The notes beneath the pieces are model-generated. The model was not told the origin of the DNA and did not search any database. It saw only the letters and a list, made by a program, of their open reading frames with translations. A DNA stretch of 64,000 bases, taken from contig NZ_CABVLM010000011.1 of NCBI RefSeq assembly GCF_902498845.1, positions 1-64,000 on the forward strand, in the 5' to 3' direction. The DNA is from Pseudoalteromonas rhizosphaerae. Lineage in GTDB: Bacteria; Pseudomonadota; Gammaproteobacteria; Enterobacterales; Alteromonadaceae. The translations under genes and the position numbers were made by a program. Every line of letters begins with the position of its first letter. Within the stretch, counting starts at the first letter, position 1. Below, piece by piece: positions 17,810 to 27,887 of the stretch.

Positions 17810-18661
17810 TTATGAGCAACTGTTTAAAAAATCAATAACGTCCTCTTGTAAGTCACAATACTCATCATCATTCAAATGCAGTACATCTAAGACTTTTGAT
17901 TCTATAATACCCCATTGTGGTATAGGCGAGCCTCGTCTGACCATAGTCACTAAGTTTTCAGACATTTTCAAAATAGCAAAGCAGATTTGTTCATCTGTAT
18001 CTGTCACCTCAGCAAGAATAGCTGCATTGTGGTGGTTGAGGATTAACTGACATATCTCTTTTGGTAAATGCCAACTATTAGCAAAATAATAGCCAACAAC
18101 TGCATGGTTTGTTTTATATAAACGCTCTTCAATCTCAATAATAGTTTCTTTGTCTGTTTGATTAGCGCAGTGTAAAGCGGTTAAATAATTATCATATTTT
18201 ATTGCCATAGGAGGCACACCACAATCATGAAAAAGCCCAAGCGTATACAAGGGCTCTATGGCTATCTGTTTTTTAAGACGCTGACCTATCATCATGTTTA
18301 CATTAGCAATCTCGGTTGAAGTATCCCAAAATCTTTCTAAACTAATACAGCTGTTATCGGTTGCAAACATTTCTTTTAATTTCAAGCCCTGTGCAAGCGC
18401 ATTGACTCCATCCCAACCAAGAAACATCACGGCTTGTTTTATATCAGCCACAGTACGAGATAAGCCATAAGCAGGAGAATTTATTATTTTTAGTATTGCT
18501 GATGAAATCGCTAAGTCTTTTACCACTACCTTAGCAGCATCAGCAATAGGCGCATCGCCAGTTGCTATTAAATTTTGTAACTCAGTTAATATTTCAGGTT
18601 TAGGAGGAATAATAAAATTTCTATTTATATCTTTCAGTATCTGTTCGTTTATCTCAATCAT
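17810..18661 (-). CDS. HDOD domain protein
   Basis: The HDOD domain (about residues 15-215) is a phosphodiesterase-like fold without the full metal-binding HD set, used in bacterial signalling and motility control. LYTLGLFHDCGVPPMAIKYD and SWHLPKEICQLILNHH match the family pattern. I prefer the start MIEINEQILKD (283 residues), with AGGGA upstream; an ATG ten codons earlier lacks a ribosome-binding site. It stands between the cassette-like modules and the insertion sequence, and no partner gene is adjacent. Confidence 0.8.
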   Translation of the reverse strand: MIEINEQILKDINRNFIIPPKPEILTELQNLIATGDAPIADAAKVVVKDLAISSAILKIINSPAYGLSRTVADIKQAVMFLGWDGVNALAQGLKLKEMFATDNSCISLERFWDTSTEIANVNMMIGQRLKKQIAIEPLYTLGLFHDCGVPPMAIKYDNYLTALHCANQTDKETIIEIEERLYKTNHAVVGYYFANSWHLPKEICQLILNHHNAAILAEVTDTDEQICFAILKMSENLVTMVRRGSPIPQWGIIESKVLDVLHLNDDEYCDLQEDVIDFLNSCS

Positions 18662-18821
18662 GTATGTTTGATCCCTGAAGGTGCTTATCATTATAAGAAC
18701 AAATAGATAATTAATAGTAGAAGTTCATCGCAACTATGACAACTAAAATAGGAAGCGCTAGATGAATTACAGCTCAAATAGTTAAGCTATTACTGACAAA
18801 TAAAAAGCACTGTATATACAT

Positions 18822-19853
18822 GGCTATGTTGTCTTTCGGTGTTGGTGAACTATAGTTAATGTACTGAAACCCAACAACGGCAGGTGCAATATGGCTTCCA
18901 AGCAGTTTCAAAATATACTACATCACATTACCAACTTAAATTACGCTCAACTTAAAAAGCTTCGCCACGAAGTTGAATCAAATATTGACACTAACCAAGT
19001 AGGTCAAGCCATTGCCGACCATGAAGAATCAATATCTCATTGCCCCCATTGTGATTCACATAATCTAAATCGTTGGGGAATGACAAAGCAAGGAATTCAG
19101 CGCTTTAAGTGTAAATCATGCAACAAAACATTTAATGCACTTGCAGACTCACCACTTTACCGAATGAAAAAGGCTGAGAAGTGGATCGAATATACCAAAT
19201 TGATGTGGGAAGGCGTATCCCTTAGAAAATCAGCTAAAGCTTTGAATATAACACTTAGAACGTCATTTCGTTGGAGACATATGTTTATTAAAGCCCCTGC
19301 CAGCTTTAATCCTTCAGTACTAACGGGTGTTATTGAAGCTGATGAAACATCTTTACCAGAATCTTTTAAAGGTAAGAGGGTTATTAACCGTAAGTCCCGT
19401 AAACGTGGTGGTGGAAAAATCGAAAAAGTTCCTATTTTCATTGCTCTTGATCGTAGTGGTGCTATATCTCACAAGGTTTTAGAGCGAAATACAAAAGAAA
19501 ATATTCAAGCACAATTGAAGCCTTTATTATCATCAGGCTCAGTGCTTTGTACTGATGGAAACTTATCGTATAAAGGTATTGCTAAAGAACTCGATATTGA
19601 CCATAAACGCTTGATTGGCTTGGATAACCAAAGAGTGGTAGAAGGTATTTACCATATCCAAACACTTAATAATTATATGATGCGCTGGAAGGCATGGTTA
19701 AGACGTTTTAATGGCATTGGTACAGACTACATTGAGAATTATTTAAGCTGGTTTAGGTTTATGGAAGATAACACTGAGTATTCAGATCAAACATGGATAA
19801 AAGAGGCATTATGATATAAATTTTTAATACCCACACTCAACTACAACACAGCC
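18822..19853 (+). mobile_element. Insertion sequence, IS1595 family, intact
   Basis: The ends form imperfect inverted repeats: left GGCTATGTTGT, right (reverse complement) GGCTGTGTTGT, both followed by further matching bases. TATACAT flanks both sides (18815-18821 and 19855-19861), a target-site duplication of seven to eight bases, and the similarity extends a little outside. One complete transposase gene lies inside. The clean duplication suggests a fairly recent insertion. Confidence 0.85.
18891..19814 (+). CDS. IS1595-family transposase
   Basis: The 307-residue transposase has an N-terminal zinc ribbon (CPHCDSHNLNRWG ... CKSCNKTF, about residues 50-82), a helix-turn-helix stretch (WEGVSLRKSAKALNIT) and an ISXO2-like catalytic domain. 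Acidic residues are visible in VIEADET and LCTDGNLSY, and the last catalytic region is IYHIQTLNNYMMRW. Length and motifs indicate a full, possibly active gene. It moves the surrounding element and has no tie to neighbouring genes. Confidence 0.93.
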   Translation: MASKQFQNILHHITNLNYAQLKKLRHEVESNIDTNQVGQAIADHEESISHCPHCDSHNLNRWGMTKQGIQRFKCKSCNKTFNALADSPLYRMKKAEKWIEYTKLMWEGVSLRKSAKALNITLRTSFRWRHMFIKAPASFNPSVLTGVIEADETSLPESFKGKRVINRKSRKRGGGKIEKVPIFIALDRSGAISHKVLERNTKENIQAQLKPLLSSGSVLCTDGNLSYKGIAKELDIDHKRLIGLDNQRVVEGIYHIQTLNNYMMRWKAWLRRFNGIGTDYIENYLSWFRFMEDNTEYSDQTWIKEAL

Positions 19854-19910
19854 CTATACATACAGTACCATTTAAAATGCTACTTTATTAACCAATTAAG
19901 CTATAAAACA

Positions 19911-19941
19911 AAAACGGCAAGCCGAGGCTTGCCGTTTTATT
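19911..19941. terminator. Terminator downstream of the valine/isoleucine cluster
   Basis: A near-perfect hairpin (AAAACGGCAAG ... CTTGCCGTTTT) with A and T flanks lies 20 bases after the SDR stop. It should end the minus-strand catabolic transcript and block read-through from the insertion sequence. Confidence 0.9.
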
Positions 19942-19960
19942 ACACTTAAAAAAGGTTTAC

Positions 19961-20722
19961 TTACAAACGAATACCGCCGTCAATCTCAACCACGCGACCG
20001 GTGAAGAAGTCGTTTTCGATAATATACTGCGCAGTGTGTGCAATTTCATCCGCTTCACCAAAGCGCCCTACGGGTGTTACTGCTAGCATACGCTGCTTGG
20101 CTTCTGGTTTCATAGCATCAGTCATATTAGTACGAATAACGCCCGGTGCAATGGCACCTACACGAATACCAAAACGGCCAAGCTCTTTTGCCCAACCTGT
20201 AGTCATTGCTACCACACCCGCTTTCGACGCAGCGTAGTTAGTTTGACCAATGTTACCTGCACGAGCAACACTCGACATATTAACTATCACGCCACCTTTA
20301 CCCGATTCAATCATATGACATGCAGCTTCACGCCCCGCTAAAAACACGCCGGTTAAGTTTACATCAATCACTGACTTAAATTGATCAAGCGCCATTTTAG
20401 CAACCACTTTGCCTTCTTTAGCTTTGATAAACATACCATCGCGTAAAATACCGGCATTATTTATCAATACACCAATATGACCAAAATCTGTATTGATGGT
20501 ATTAAATGTATTTACCACCGCATCTTCATCAGTCACATTGGCAACATAGGCTTTTACAGTTACACCATGTTGGCTAAGCTCAGCAACTGCATCATCTAAC
20601 AGCGCTTGTTGCATATCAATTAACGCAATATTAGCACCAAGCGACGCAAGTTTATGCGCCATTGCAAAGCCTAAGCCTTGCGCGCCACCGGTGATCACCA
20701 CGGTATTATTTTTAATTTCCAC
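19961..20722 (-). CDS. Short-chain dehydrogenase/reductase of the branched-chain cluster
   Basis: The 253-residue NAD(P)-dependent oxidoreductase shows the Rossmann glycine motif TGGAQGLG, NNAGIL and the catalytic pair YAASK after the NMSSVA Ser. By position at the end of the valine/isoleucine cluster it probably oxidises a 3-hydroxyacyl-CoA such as 2-methyl-3-hydroxybutyryl-CoA (isoleucine branch). The FabG-like sequence alone would not settle that. It starts three bases after the mmsB stop, with GGAGTAACAGG upstream. Confidence 0.85.
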   Translation of the reverse strand: MEIKNNTVVITGGAQGLGFAMAHKLASLGANIALIDMQQALLDDAVAELSQHGVTVKAYVANVTDEDAVVNTFNTINTDFGHIGVLINNAGILRDGMFIKAKEGKVVAKMALDQFKSVIDVNLTGVFLAGREAACHMIESGKGGVIVNMSSVARAGNIGQTNYAASKAGVVAMTTGWAKELGRFGIRVGAIAPGVIRTNMTDAMKPEAKQRMLAVTPVGRFGEADEIAHTAQYIIENDFFTGRVVEIDGGIRL

Positions 20723-20725
20723 CTG

Positions 20726-21616
20726 TTACTCCTTCGAGAATAATTTAAATATGGCGCTAAAGTCTTCGCTGCCCGCACCTTGGTGTTGCAACATGGTATA
20801 AAGGTTTTTAGCCATTGACCCCATCGGGGTTACTGAATTACTTTGCTGCGCGGCTTCCATCGCAAGACCTAGGTCTTTAGCCATTAAGTCAACCATAAAG
20901 CCTGGTTTATAATCATTACTAGCAGGGGCTGTGTCCATCACACCTGGGCAAGGATTGTAAAGCTCAAGGGTCCAGTTACGACCAGAGCTGGCGGTCATAA
21001 TGTCGCTCAGCACTTTTGCGTCAAGGCCATTATTTATACCCATTTGAATTGCTTCACTGGTTCCCGCCATTAAAATACTCAATAGCATGTTATTACAAAT
21101 TTTTGCGACTTGTCCTGCGCCAATATCACCTGCATGAAAGATATTTTTACCCATATCAGTAAGCACCGGTTGGGCCTTAGCAAATTGCTCATCGCCACCA
21201 CCGACGATAAAGGTCAGTGTACCTGCCGTTGCACCGGCAACACCACCGGATACCGGCGCGTCAACAAAGTCGATACCATGTTCACTAAGCTCAGCGCCTA
21301 CGTCGCGTGCTGATGCTGCATCAATCGTTGAACAATCAATTACTAACGTTGACTTTGCTAAAATATGTACAAGTCCGGTATCACCTAAATAAAGTGACTT
21401 AACGTGCTTACTGGCCGGTAGCATGCTGATCAATACATCAACATCCGTTGCACAATGTTTAGCATCATCCGCGGCGATCGCGCCATTTTCAGCAAGTAGA
21501 TTTACGACCGTTCGGTTTAAATCAAACACCTTAACCTGATGACCCGCTTTAACTAAGTTGGCAGCCATTGGGCCACCCATGTTACCTAAACCAATAAAAC
21601 CAATAGAAAGTGACAT
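20726..21616 (-). CDS. mmsB: 3-hydroxyisobutyrate dehydrogenase
   Basis: The 296-residue enzyme oxidises 3-hydroxyisobutyrate to methylmalonate semialdehyde in valine breakdown, using NAD. It has the N-terminal dinucleotide motif GFIGLGNMGGPMA, the substrate loop DAPVSGGVAGA and the catalytic-lysine segment GQVAKICNNM. Its product is the substrate of MmsA encoded four genes upstream in the same cluster. Spacing to both neighbours is under five bases, so translation is probably coupled. Confidence 0.95.
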   Translation of the reverse strand: MSLSIGFIGLGNMGGPMAANLVKAGHQVKVFDLNRTVVNLLAENGAIAADDAKHCATDVDVLISMLPASKHVKSLYLGDTGLVHILAKSTLVIDCSTIDAASARDVGAELSEHGIDFVDAPVSGGVAGATAGTLTFIVGGGDEQFAKAQPVLTDMGKNIFHAGDIGAGQVAKICNNMLLSILMAGTSEAIQMGINNGLDAKVLSDIMTASSGRNWTLELYNPCPGVMDTAPASNDYKPGFMVDLMAKDLGLAMEAAQQSNSVTPMGSMAKNLYTMLQHQGAGSEDFSAIFKLFSKE

Positions 21617-21620
21617 AACA

Positions 21621-22766
21621 TTATCCTTGTGTAAGTTGTTTTAGTGGATGTGAGTCGTGATCCCAACGTTGAACAAAAAAACTCTCGACTAATTCATCTG
21701 GGATCTGTTCAAGCGTTTTAAACTGCCAATTAGGCGCGCCGTCTTTATCAATCAGTAACGCACGAATACCTTCTTGAAACTCGCCGACTTCACCACAGCG
21801 AACCGACATACCCAGTTCCATTTGAAAACATTCGCCTAAACTTTTACCTTTTGAACTGGCAAGTTGACGCTCAACTAAGGCGCAACTGAGCGGGCAACCA
21901 TGCTTTAATGCTTTTTGCGCTCGGGTAAGCCACGTATCGTCAGTTTCTAGATTTAAGATATAATTTACTTTATCGCGTAGATCAGTAAGCTCACCCAATT
22001 TTTGAATGGTGGCTAAATGCGCCTTTACATTGCCTTTTGGCATACGCCCAGAAACATTATCAAGTTCGGTAAGTAAACTGGTCAGCTTCTCGTGATTCAA
22101 TGAAGCCGTTTTACCCCACTTAATGCTGCACAATTGCTCAATCAGAGTGTCGTATTTATCCGCTTTGAGGTAGTGATCAGCTAATGCCACATACATTGCA
22201 TCGTCACAATTAATAGACGCTGCAGTTAACCCCAAAAATAAGCCGACATGTTCAGGCATTTTATGTAGAAAATAACTGCCGCCTACATCTGGGTATAAAC
22301 CAATTGTTAGCTCAGGCATAGCTATACGTGAGTTCTCAGTTACCACACGATGACTTGCTCCCGCCATTAAGCCTAAACCGCCGCCCATCACAATACCATT
22401 ACCCCAAACAAGGATCGGTTTATCATAACAATGAATGAGGTGGTCAAGGCGATACTCGTGAGCAAAGTAATCTTCTATTAGATTTGCCGGTTCACCGCTG
22501 TTCATAGCATTATGCAGGCTGACTACATCACCACCGGCACAAAATGCTTTATCCCCTGCCCCTTTAAGTATCACCATCGCAACACTACTGTCAGCCGCCC
22601 ATGCGTTAAGTTGCGGCGCTAATAATTTGATCATCTCAAAATTAAGTGCATTTAACGATTTAGGGGAGTTGAGCGTGGCAAAACCAATGAGTGAGCCGTT
22701 TGCAGCGCTCGCAGTTTCAAACACCACGGGCGCATCTGGTGAATTTAATTGCGTTAACTCAATCAT
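21621..22766 (-). CDS. 3-hydroxyisobutyryl-CoA hydrolase
   Basis: The protein (about 381 residues from MIELTQLNS) belongs to the crotonase fold with the longer C-terminus typical of HIBYL-CoA hydrolases. Recognisable are KAFCAGGDV, WGNGIVMGGGLGLM and ELTIGLYPDVGGSYFL. It releases 3-hydroxyisobutyrate in valine catabolism, feeding MmsB. I place the start at the ATG whose A is shared with the stop of the upstream gene (TAATG). A TTG 15 bases further up lies within that gene. Confidence 0.93.
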   Translation of the reverse strand: MIELTQLNSPDAPVVFETASAANGSLIGFATLNSPKSLNALNFEMIKLLAPQLNAWAADSSVAMVILKGAGDKAFCAGGDVVSLHNAMNSGEPANLIEDYFAHEYRLDHLIHCYDKPILVWGNGIVMGGGLGLMAGASHRVVTENSRIAMPELTIGLYPDVGGSYFLHKMPEHVGLFLGLTAASINCDDAMYVALADHYLKADKYDTLIEQLCSIKWGKTASLNHEKLTSLLTELDNVSGRMPKGNVKAHLATIQKLGELTDLRDKVNYILNLETDDTWLTRAQKALKHGCPLSCALVERQLASSKGKSLGECFQMELGMSVRCGEVGEFQEGIRALLIDKDGAPNWQFKTLEQIPDELVESFFVQRWDHDSHPLKQLTQG

Positions 22767-23545
22767 TAGCCATTCACCCAATTTGCTTTGCGTTTTTCTA
22801 GGAAGGCATTCACCCCTTCTTGTTGATCTTGTGTATCAAACAAACCAACAAATAACTCACGTTCAAGCGGTAATACATGCGCCATTGGCTGAGTGCGGCC
22901 CTTTTGGATCAGGGTTTTACAGGCACTAACAGCAACAGGACTTTGATCTGCCACTTGAGTAGCTAATTTAAGTGCCACAGCAAGACTTTCGCCTTGTGGT
23001 ACCACTTCTTCAACTAAGCCGATTTGTAGGGCTTTATCTGCTTTTAGACGCTCACCACATAAGATCATACGTTTAGCCCAGCCTTCACCAACTAACCATG
23101 CTAGGTTTTGCGTGCCACCCGCACACGGTAGTAAACCTACTTTGGCTTCTGGTAGTGCCATTTGTGCTTGCTCTTCTGCAATGCGAATATCACATGCTAA
23201 CGCCACTTCTAGACCACCACCCATGGCATAGCCATTGATCGCGGCAATGGATACACCTCTAAATGCAGTTAATGCTTCAAATGCGTCACCAAATACTTGC
23301 GACATAGTCGCTGCTACGCCTTTATCGCCACCAGCAAATACATTTAAATCAGCACCAGCACTGAAGAATTTTTCACCTTCACCGGTGATCACTAAGGAGT
23401 AAACATTTTTATTGTCATTGAGCTCATTTACCATATTTTTTAAGGCAATTAACGTGTCTTTAGTCCAGGTATTCGCTGGCGGATTAGACATGGTTAAAAT
23501 CGCTACGTGACCTTCAATGGTTAATTCAATACTTGGGTTTGACAT
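22766..23545 (-). CDS. Enoyl-CoA hydratase
   Basis: The 259-residue crotonase-family protein shows the oxyanion-hole motifs FSAGADLNVF and NGYAMGGGLEVALACD plus LPEAKVGLLPCAGGTQ. In this cluster it should hydrate methacrylyl-CoA (valine) and possibly tiglyl-CoA (isoleucine). It lies between the acyl-CoA dehydrogenase that makes those enoyl-CoAs and the hydrolase that uses the product. It starts ten bases after the dehydrogenase stop. Confidence 0.93.
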   Translation of the reverse strand: MSNPSIELTIEGHVAILTMSNPPANTWTKDTLIALKNMVNELNDNKNVYSLVITGEGEKFFSAGADLNVFAGGDKGVAATMSQVFGDAFEALTAFRGVSIAAINGYAMGGGLEVALACDIRIAEEQAQMALPEAKVGLLPCAGGTQNLAWLVGEGWAKRMILCGERLKADKALQIGLVEEVVPQGESLAVALKLATQVADQSPVAVSACKTLIQKGRTQPMAHVLPLERELFVGLFDTQDQQEGVNAFLEKRKANWVNG

Positions 23546-23555
23546 TTCGCGCTCC

Positions 23556-24713
23556 TTATAAAATATCGGCTGCTGATTCAGCTAAAATACGGCGTGCAAT
23601 AATCACCCGCATGATCTCGTTAGTACCTTCAAGAATTTGATGAACGCGCACATCACGTACATGGCGCTCCAGTGGGTATTCTTTGATATAACCATAACCA
23701 CCATGAATTTGTAGTGCGTCATTACACACAGTAAAACCGACATCAGTGGCAAAACGCTTTGCCATGGCGCAATAAGTAGTTTTTTCGCTGTCATTATTAT
23801 CAAGTTTAAAAGCCGCTAAACGCACCATTTGACGCGCCGCAACAAGCTCTGTATTCATATCGGCAATTTTAAATTGCAGCGCTTGAAAAGCAGCCAACGG
23901 TTTACCAAATTGTGTGCGTTCTTTTAAGTATTCACGGGCTGTTTCAAGTGCCGCTTGGGCAGTGCCAATTGAACAAGTTGCAATATTTATACGCCCGCCA
24001 TCAAGGCCTTGCATTGCAAACTTAAAGCCTTCACCTTCTTGACCTAATAAATTATGAGCAGGTATGCGTACATCTTCAAAACTAATTAATCGTGTTGGCT
24101 GCGCATTCCAGCCCATTTTTTCTTCTGCTTTACCGTATTCAACGCCTTTGGCATCAGCCGGTACTACAAACGCAGAAATACCTGCCGCACCTTCGCCGCC
24201 AGTACGCGCCATAACCACTAACACTTCGGTCTCGCCTGCGCCTGAGATAAACATTTTTGAGCCATTGATCACGTAATCATCGCCATCACGAACCGCTTTT
24301 GTTTTCAATGAGGCTGCATCGGAGCCTGAACCAGGCTCTGTTAAACAATAAGAAGCTAGTAGCTCTCCCATAACAAGTTGATCACAATATTGAGCTTTTG
24401 TTTGCTCAGTACCAAAACTTGCAATCATCCAGGTCGCCATATTGTGAATGGTCAACATGGCGGTTGTAGCTGTACAACCCATCGCCAACTGTTCAAAAAT
24501 AATACTTGAATCTAAGCGCGACAGGCCTAAACCGCCTGCTTCCTCTGGCGTATACAAACCACAGAAACCCAGTTCACCTGCAGCTTTAATGGTATCTTTT
24601 GGAAAAATATGTTCGCGGTCCCATTTTGCTGCATAAGGAGCCAGTGCTGATTCTGAGAATTGACGAGCTGTTTGAGCAAATGCTTGCTGATCTTCTGTTA
24701 AATTAAAGTCCAT
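23556..24713 (-). CDS. Acyl-CoA dehydrogenase (isobutyryl-/2-methylbutyryl-CoA type)
   Basis: The 385-residue flavoprotein has the family signatures YCLTEPGSGSDAASLKT and QIHGGYGYIKEYP, and a C-terminal HQILEGTNEIMR that carries the catalytic glutamate of short-chain types. Its setting predicts isobutyryl-CoA and 2-methylbutyryl-CoA as substrates, with electrons passed to ETF. This distinguishes it from isovaleryl-CoA dehydrogenase LiuA encoded on the other arm of the region. AGAGGT precedes the start. Confidence 0.93.
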   Translation of the reverse strand: MDFNLTEDQQAFAQTARQFSESALAPYAAKWDREHIFPKDTIKAAGELGFCGLYTPEEAGGLGLSRLDSSIIFEQLAMGCTATTAMLTIHNMATWMIASFGTEQTKAQYCDQLVMGELLASYCLTEPGSGSDAASLKTKAVRDGDDYVINGSKMFISGAGETEVLVVMARTGGEGAAGISAFVVPADAKGVEYGKAEEKMGWNAQPTRLISFEDVRIPAHNLLGQEGEGFKFAMQGLDGGRINIATCSIGTAQAALETAREYLKERTQFGKPLAAFQALQFKIADMNTELVAARQMVRLAAFKLDNNDSEKTTYCAMAKRFATDVGFTVCNDALQIHGGYGYIKEYPLERHVRDVRVHQILEGTNEIMRVIIARRILAESAADIL

Positions 24714-24837
24714 TGGAGACCTCTTGTTTATAATTGCGTTGTCAAATTAGATATTCGTGAAGAGCAACGAAGGCAATATTGTGTGTGAAATAGCCTTCGT
24801 GCCCCTCTTTTTTATTATGTGGAGTAAGTTAAATTAG

Positions 24838-26328
24838 TTATTTAAGATTAATGCTCATGTTTGGGCCAGAGGCAATCTCATCTTCAAACCAACGTGAAGT
24901 AATTGTTTTGGTCTCAGTATAAAAACGAATACCTTGCTTACCGTACGTATGCGTATCGCCATAGAATGAACCTTTCCAACCGGTGAACGAAAAGAATGGC
25001 AGTGGCACAGGAATTGGTACGTTAATACCCACTTGACCGACTTCAATCTCATGTTGGAACTTACGCGCAACCGCACCACTTGAGGTGAATAACGACGTGC
25101 CATTCCCAAATGGAGAATCATTTATAAGCGCGATTGCTTCATCAAGCGAATCAACAAACATACACGCCAGTACTGGGCCAAAAATTTCTTCTTTGTATAA
25201 ATCCATCTCAGTGGTGACGTCAGTAAATAAGGTAGGTCCTACCCAGTTACCTTTTTCATGGCCTGCAACAGTAAAATCAGAACCATCAATTAAACACGTT
25301 GCACCTTGCTCTTTACCTTGTGCAATCAGTGACAAAATACGCGCTTTGGCTGCGGTCGATGTTTGCGGACCATAGGCTGCATCTTTGTCATCCCACACAC
25401 CCGGGCGCACATTGGCAAAACCGGCTTTGATGTCTTCAACCCAGTCTTTCGCTTGGCCAACAAACACCGCCACTGAAATACCCATACAACGCTGACCCGC
25501 AGCACCAACAGAGGCACCAACAAGGTTATTAACTACATGTGAGCGACTTGCATCAGGCATGATCACCATGTGGTTTTTAGCACCGACACAGGCTTGTACA
25601 CGTTTCAAATTAGCCGTGCCTTTAGAGTAAATGTATTCACCTACGCCACACGAGCCAACAAACGAAATTGCGCGTACTGCGGGATCTTCTAATAAGCGGT
25701 CAACTTGTACTTTAGTGCCATGAACAACTTGTAGTACACCTGCAGGTGCGCCGGCTTCAATGAACAGTTCAGCGAGTCGCATTGGCGTCAGCGGATCTTG
25801 CTCAGAGGGTTTTAAAATAAAGGTGTTACCACAGACAATCGCCAGTGGGAACATCCATAGTGGGATCATCGCTGGAAAGTTAAACGGCGTAATACCCGCG
25901 CACACACCCAGTGGTTGCATGTATGAGTAAGTATCGATTTTACGGGCCACGTTTTCCATGGTTTCGCCCATCATTAAAGATGGCGCATTAGCTGCTTGCT
26001 CAACCACTTCAATACCACGCCAAACATCGCCTTTGGCATCTTCAAAGGTTTTGCCTAATTCATGGCAAATAATGGTGGCTAGTTCATCGTGGTGCTCTTT
26101 TAAAAGTGCTGCATACTTCATCATAATGCGCGCACGTTCAGTAATTGGCACGTCTTTCCAGCTTTTAAAGGTGTCTTTGGCAGATGCGATAGCCGCATCC
26201 ATTTCAGCGTCGGTAGCACACGGAACTTGTGCTAACACTTCTTGGTTTGCTGGATTAATAACGTCAATCAGTTGATCTGATGTTGATTGAACAAATTCGC
26301 CGTTGATCAGTAATGGTACTTGGTGCAT
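24838..26328 (-). CDS. mmsA: Methylmalonate-semialdehyde dehydrogenase (acylating)
   Basis: The 496-residue CoA-dependent aldehyde dehydrogenase converts methylmalonate semialdehyde to propionyl-CoA, the last step of valine breakdown here. The ALDH features are present: [23 protein letters not shown], the catalytic Cys in [11 protein letters not shown] and the MmsA-type [19 protein letters not shown] stands seven bases before the ATG. Gaps of about 90 and 125 bases separate it from its cluster neighbours, and I see no terminator in either. Confidence 0.96.
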   Translation of the reverse strand: MHQVPLLINGEFVQSTSDQLIDVINPANQEVLAQVPCATDAEMDAAIASAKDTFKSWKDVPITERARIMMKYAALLKEHHDELATIICHELGKTFEDAKGDVWRGIEVVEQAANAPSLMMGETMENVARKIDTYSYMQPLGVCAGITPFNFPAMIPLWMFPLAIVCGNTFILKPSEQDPLTPMRLAELFIEAGAPAGVLQVVHGTKVQVDRLLEDPAVRAISFVGSCGVGEYIYSKGTANLKRVQACVGAKNHMVIMPDASRSHVVNNLVGASVGAAGQRCMGISVAVFVGQAKDWVEDIKAGFANVRPGVWDDKDAAYGPQTSTAAKARILSLIAQGKEQGATCLIDGSDFTVAGHEKGNWVGPTLFTDVTTEMDLYKEEIFGPVLACMFVDSLDEAIALINDSPFGNGTSLFTSSGAVARKFQHEIEVGQVGINVPIPVPLPFFSFTGWKGSFYGDTHTYGKQGIRFYTETKTITSRWFEDEIASGPNMSINLK

Positions 26329-26417
26329 AACGCACTCCTCCCCAGAGGGTAATAAATTAAGCCGCAGTAGTTATTGTTAAAAGAGCCTACGGCTGTAAGA
26401 GTTTAAATTTAACTAAT

Positions 26418-27599
26418 TTATAGTGCTTCAACCGCCAGTGCGACCGCCTCGCCACCGCCAATACATAAAGATGCTACGCCTTTTTTCAGGCCACGATTTT
26501 TAAGAGCATGGATAAGTGTCACTAAAATACGTGCGCCGCTAGCACCAATTGGGTGGCCAAGTGCACAAGCACCACCATTAACATTCACTTTGCTGGCATC
26601 AAGTTTTAATTCATTAATCGCCAACATTGTTACCATGGCGAATGCTTCGTTAATTTCCCATAAGTCAACGTCGTCAGTTGTCCAGCCTGCTTTTGCAAGC
26701 AAACTATTCATTGCGCCAACAGGAGCAAGAGTAAACTCACTTGGTTTTTGAGAATGGGTACTGTGCGCAACAATACGACACAGTGGCGTAAGCCCTTGTG
26801 CTTTGGCGTGCGATTCACTCATTAAAATAAGGGCTGCGCCACCGTCTGAAATTGACGATGAATTAGCCGCAGTGATGGTGCCGTCTTTTTTAAACGCAGC
26901 ACGCAGACCGGGAATTTTTTCTGGGCGTGCATTACCTGGTTGCTCGTCAATGCTGATGGTTACATCGCCCTTGCGAGAGCTAATAGTGTGCGGCGCAATT
27001 TCATTTACAAAATCGCCATTTGCAATCGCTGCATTGGCTTTGGTCAGTGAATTAAGCGCAAATTCATCCATTTGCTCGCGGCCAATACCGTATTCATCAG
27101 CCGTATCTTGAGCAAAACAGCCCATCGCTTTATTATCGTATGCGTCTTCTAGGCCATCACTCATCATGTGATCTTTAATTTCGCCATGGCCCATACGCAT
27201 ACCGCCACGCGCTTTAGGAATAAAATATGGCGAGTTGGTCATGCTTTCCATGCCACCTGCAACCGCGCTGTTAATTGAACCGGCTTTAATTAAATCATGT
27301 GCAAGCATGGCGGCCTTTAAACCTGAACCACATACTTTGTTGATGGTCGTAGCGCCAGTACTGCGCGCAAGACCTGCTTTTAACATTGCTTGACGTGCTG
27401 GCGCTTGACCTAAACCTGCCGGTAATACACAGCCCATGATCACTTCATCAATAGCTGTATCGCTTAATCCGGTGTCAGCAAGCGCACTGGCAATGGCTGT
27501 TGCACCTAACTCAGTGGCGGCTGCATCACTAAGGGCTCCCATAAAACCACCCATTGGGGTGCGTTTTGCTGCTACAATAACAACGGCTTCGGTAGTCAT
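26418..27599 (-). CDS. Acetyl-CoA acyltransferase (thiolase)
   Basis: The 393-residue thiolase has the nucleophilic Cys in INKVCGSGLKAAM, the base His in NVNGGACALGHPIGASG and the second Cys in SLCIGGGEAVAL. As first gene of the valine/isoleucine cluster it probably cleaves 2-methylacetoacetyl-CoA, and perhaps acetoacetyl-CoA from the leucine arm. A perfect palindrome matching a LiuR-type site lies about 90 bases upstream of its start, so it is probably repressed by the divergent liuR product. Confidence 0.93.
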   Translation of the reverse strand: MTTEAVVIVAAKRTPMGGFMGALSDAAATELGATAIASALADTGLSDTAIDEVIMGCVLPAGLGQAPARQAMLKAGLARSTGATTINKVCGSGLKAAMLAHDLIKAGSINSAVAGGMESMTNSPYFIPKARGGMRMGHGEIKDHMMSDGLEDAYDNKAMGCFAQDTADEYGIGREQMDEFALNSLTKANAAIANGDFVNEIAPHTISSRKGDVTISIDEQPGNARPEKIPGLRAAFKKDGTITAANSSSISDGGAALILMSESHAKAQGLTPLCRIVAHSTHSQKPSEFTLAPVGAMNSLLAKAGWTTDDVDLWEINEAFAMVTMLAINELKLDASKVNVNGGACALGHPIGASGARILVTLIHALKNRGLKKGVASLCIGGGEAVALAVEAL

Positions 27600-27690
27600 A
27601 AAAAAGGCTCCATTTTATAATTGGCTATATTCATATGCAGAGATTAGCCAAACACTGTAATTTATAATCTGCTTATGAGCATACATAATA

Positions 27691-27712
27691 TTTACGTTTA
27701 CGCCAACGTAAA
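27691..27712. promoter_or_regulatory. Probable LiuR operator, valine/isoleucine side
   Basis: TTTACGTT-TACGCC-AACGTAAA is a perfect 8-bp inverted repeat. It lies in the 329-base divergent region and resembles LiuR (MerR family) sites described for gammaproteobacteria. That family normally represses branched-chain amino acid catabolic genes. Confidence 0.7.
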
Positions 27713-27871
27713 TCTAAAATCAAGATTTTTGCGCCCAACGAAAGTGTAAACATATCTTTATTTTGCTGTAGCCTAATACAAACAGCGCCCCTGCAAGCTG
27801 CATTAATACAGGTTACACCTGCTGTTTATGGCTTTAGGTTATTAGTCTAAAGTATAAGTTCTACAATCCAC

Positions 27872-27887
27872 TTTACCTTTACGTAAA
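27872..27887. promoter_or_regulatory. Probable LiuR operator, liu side
   Basis: TTTAC-CTTTAC-GTAAA lies 41 bases before liuR. TTTACC (27872-27877) and TATATT (27895-27900), 17 bases apart, could be its promoter, which would put the operator over the -35 region. This suggests autoregulation of liuRABCDE. Confidence 0.65.
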
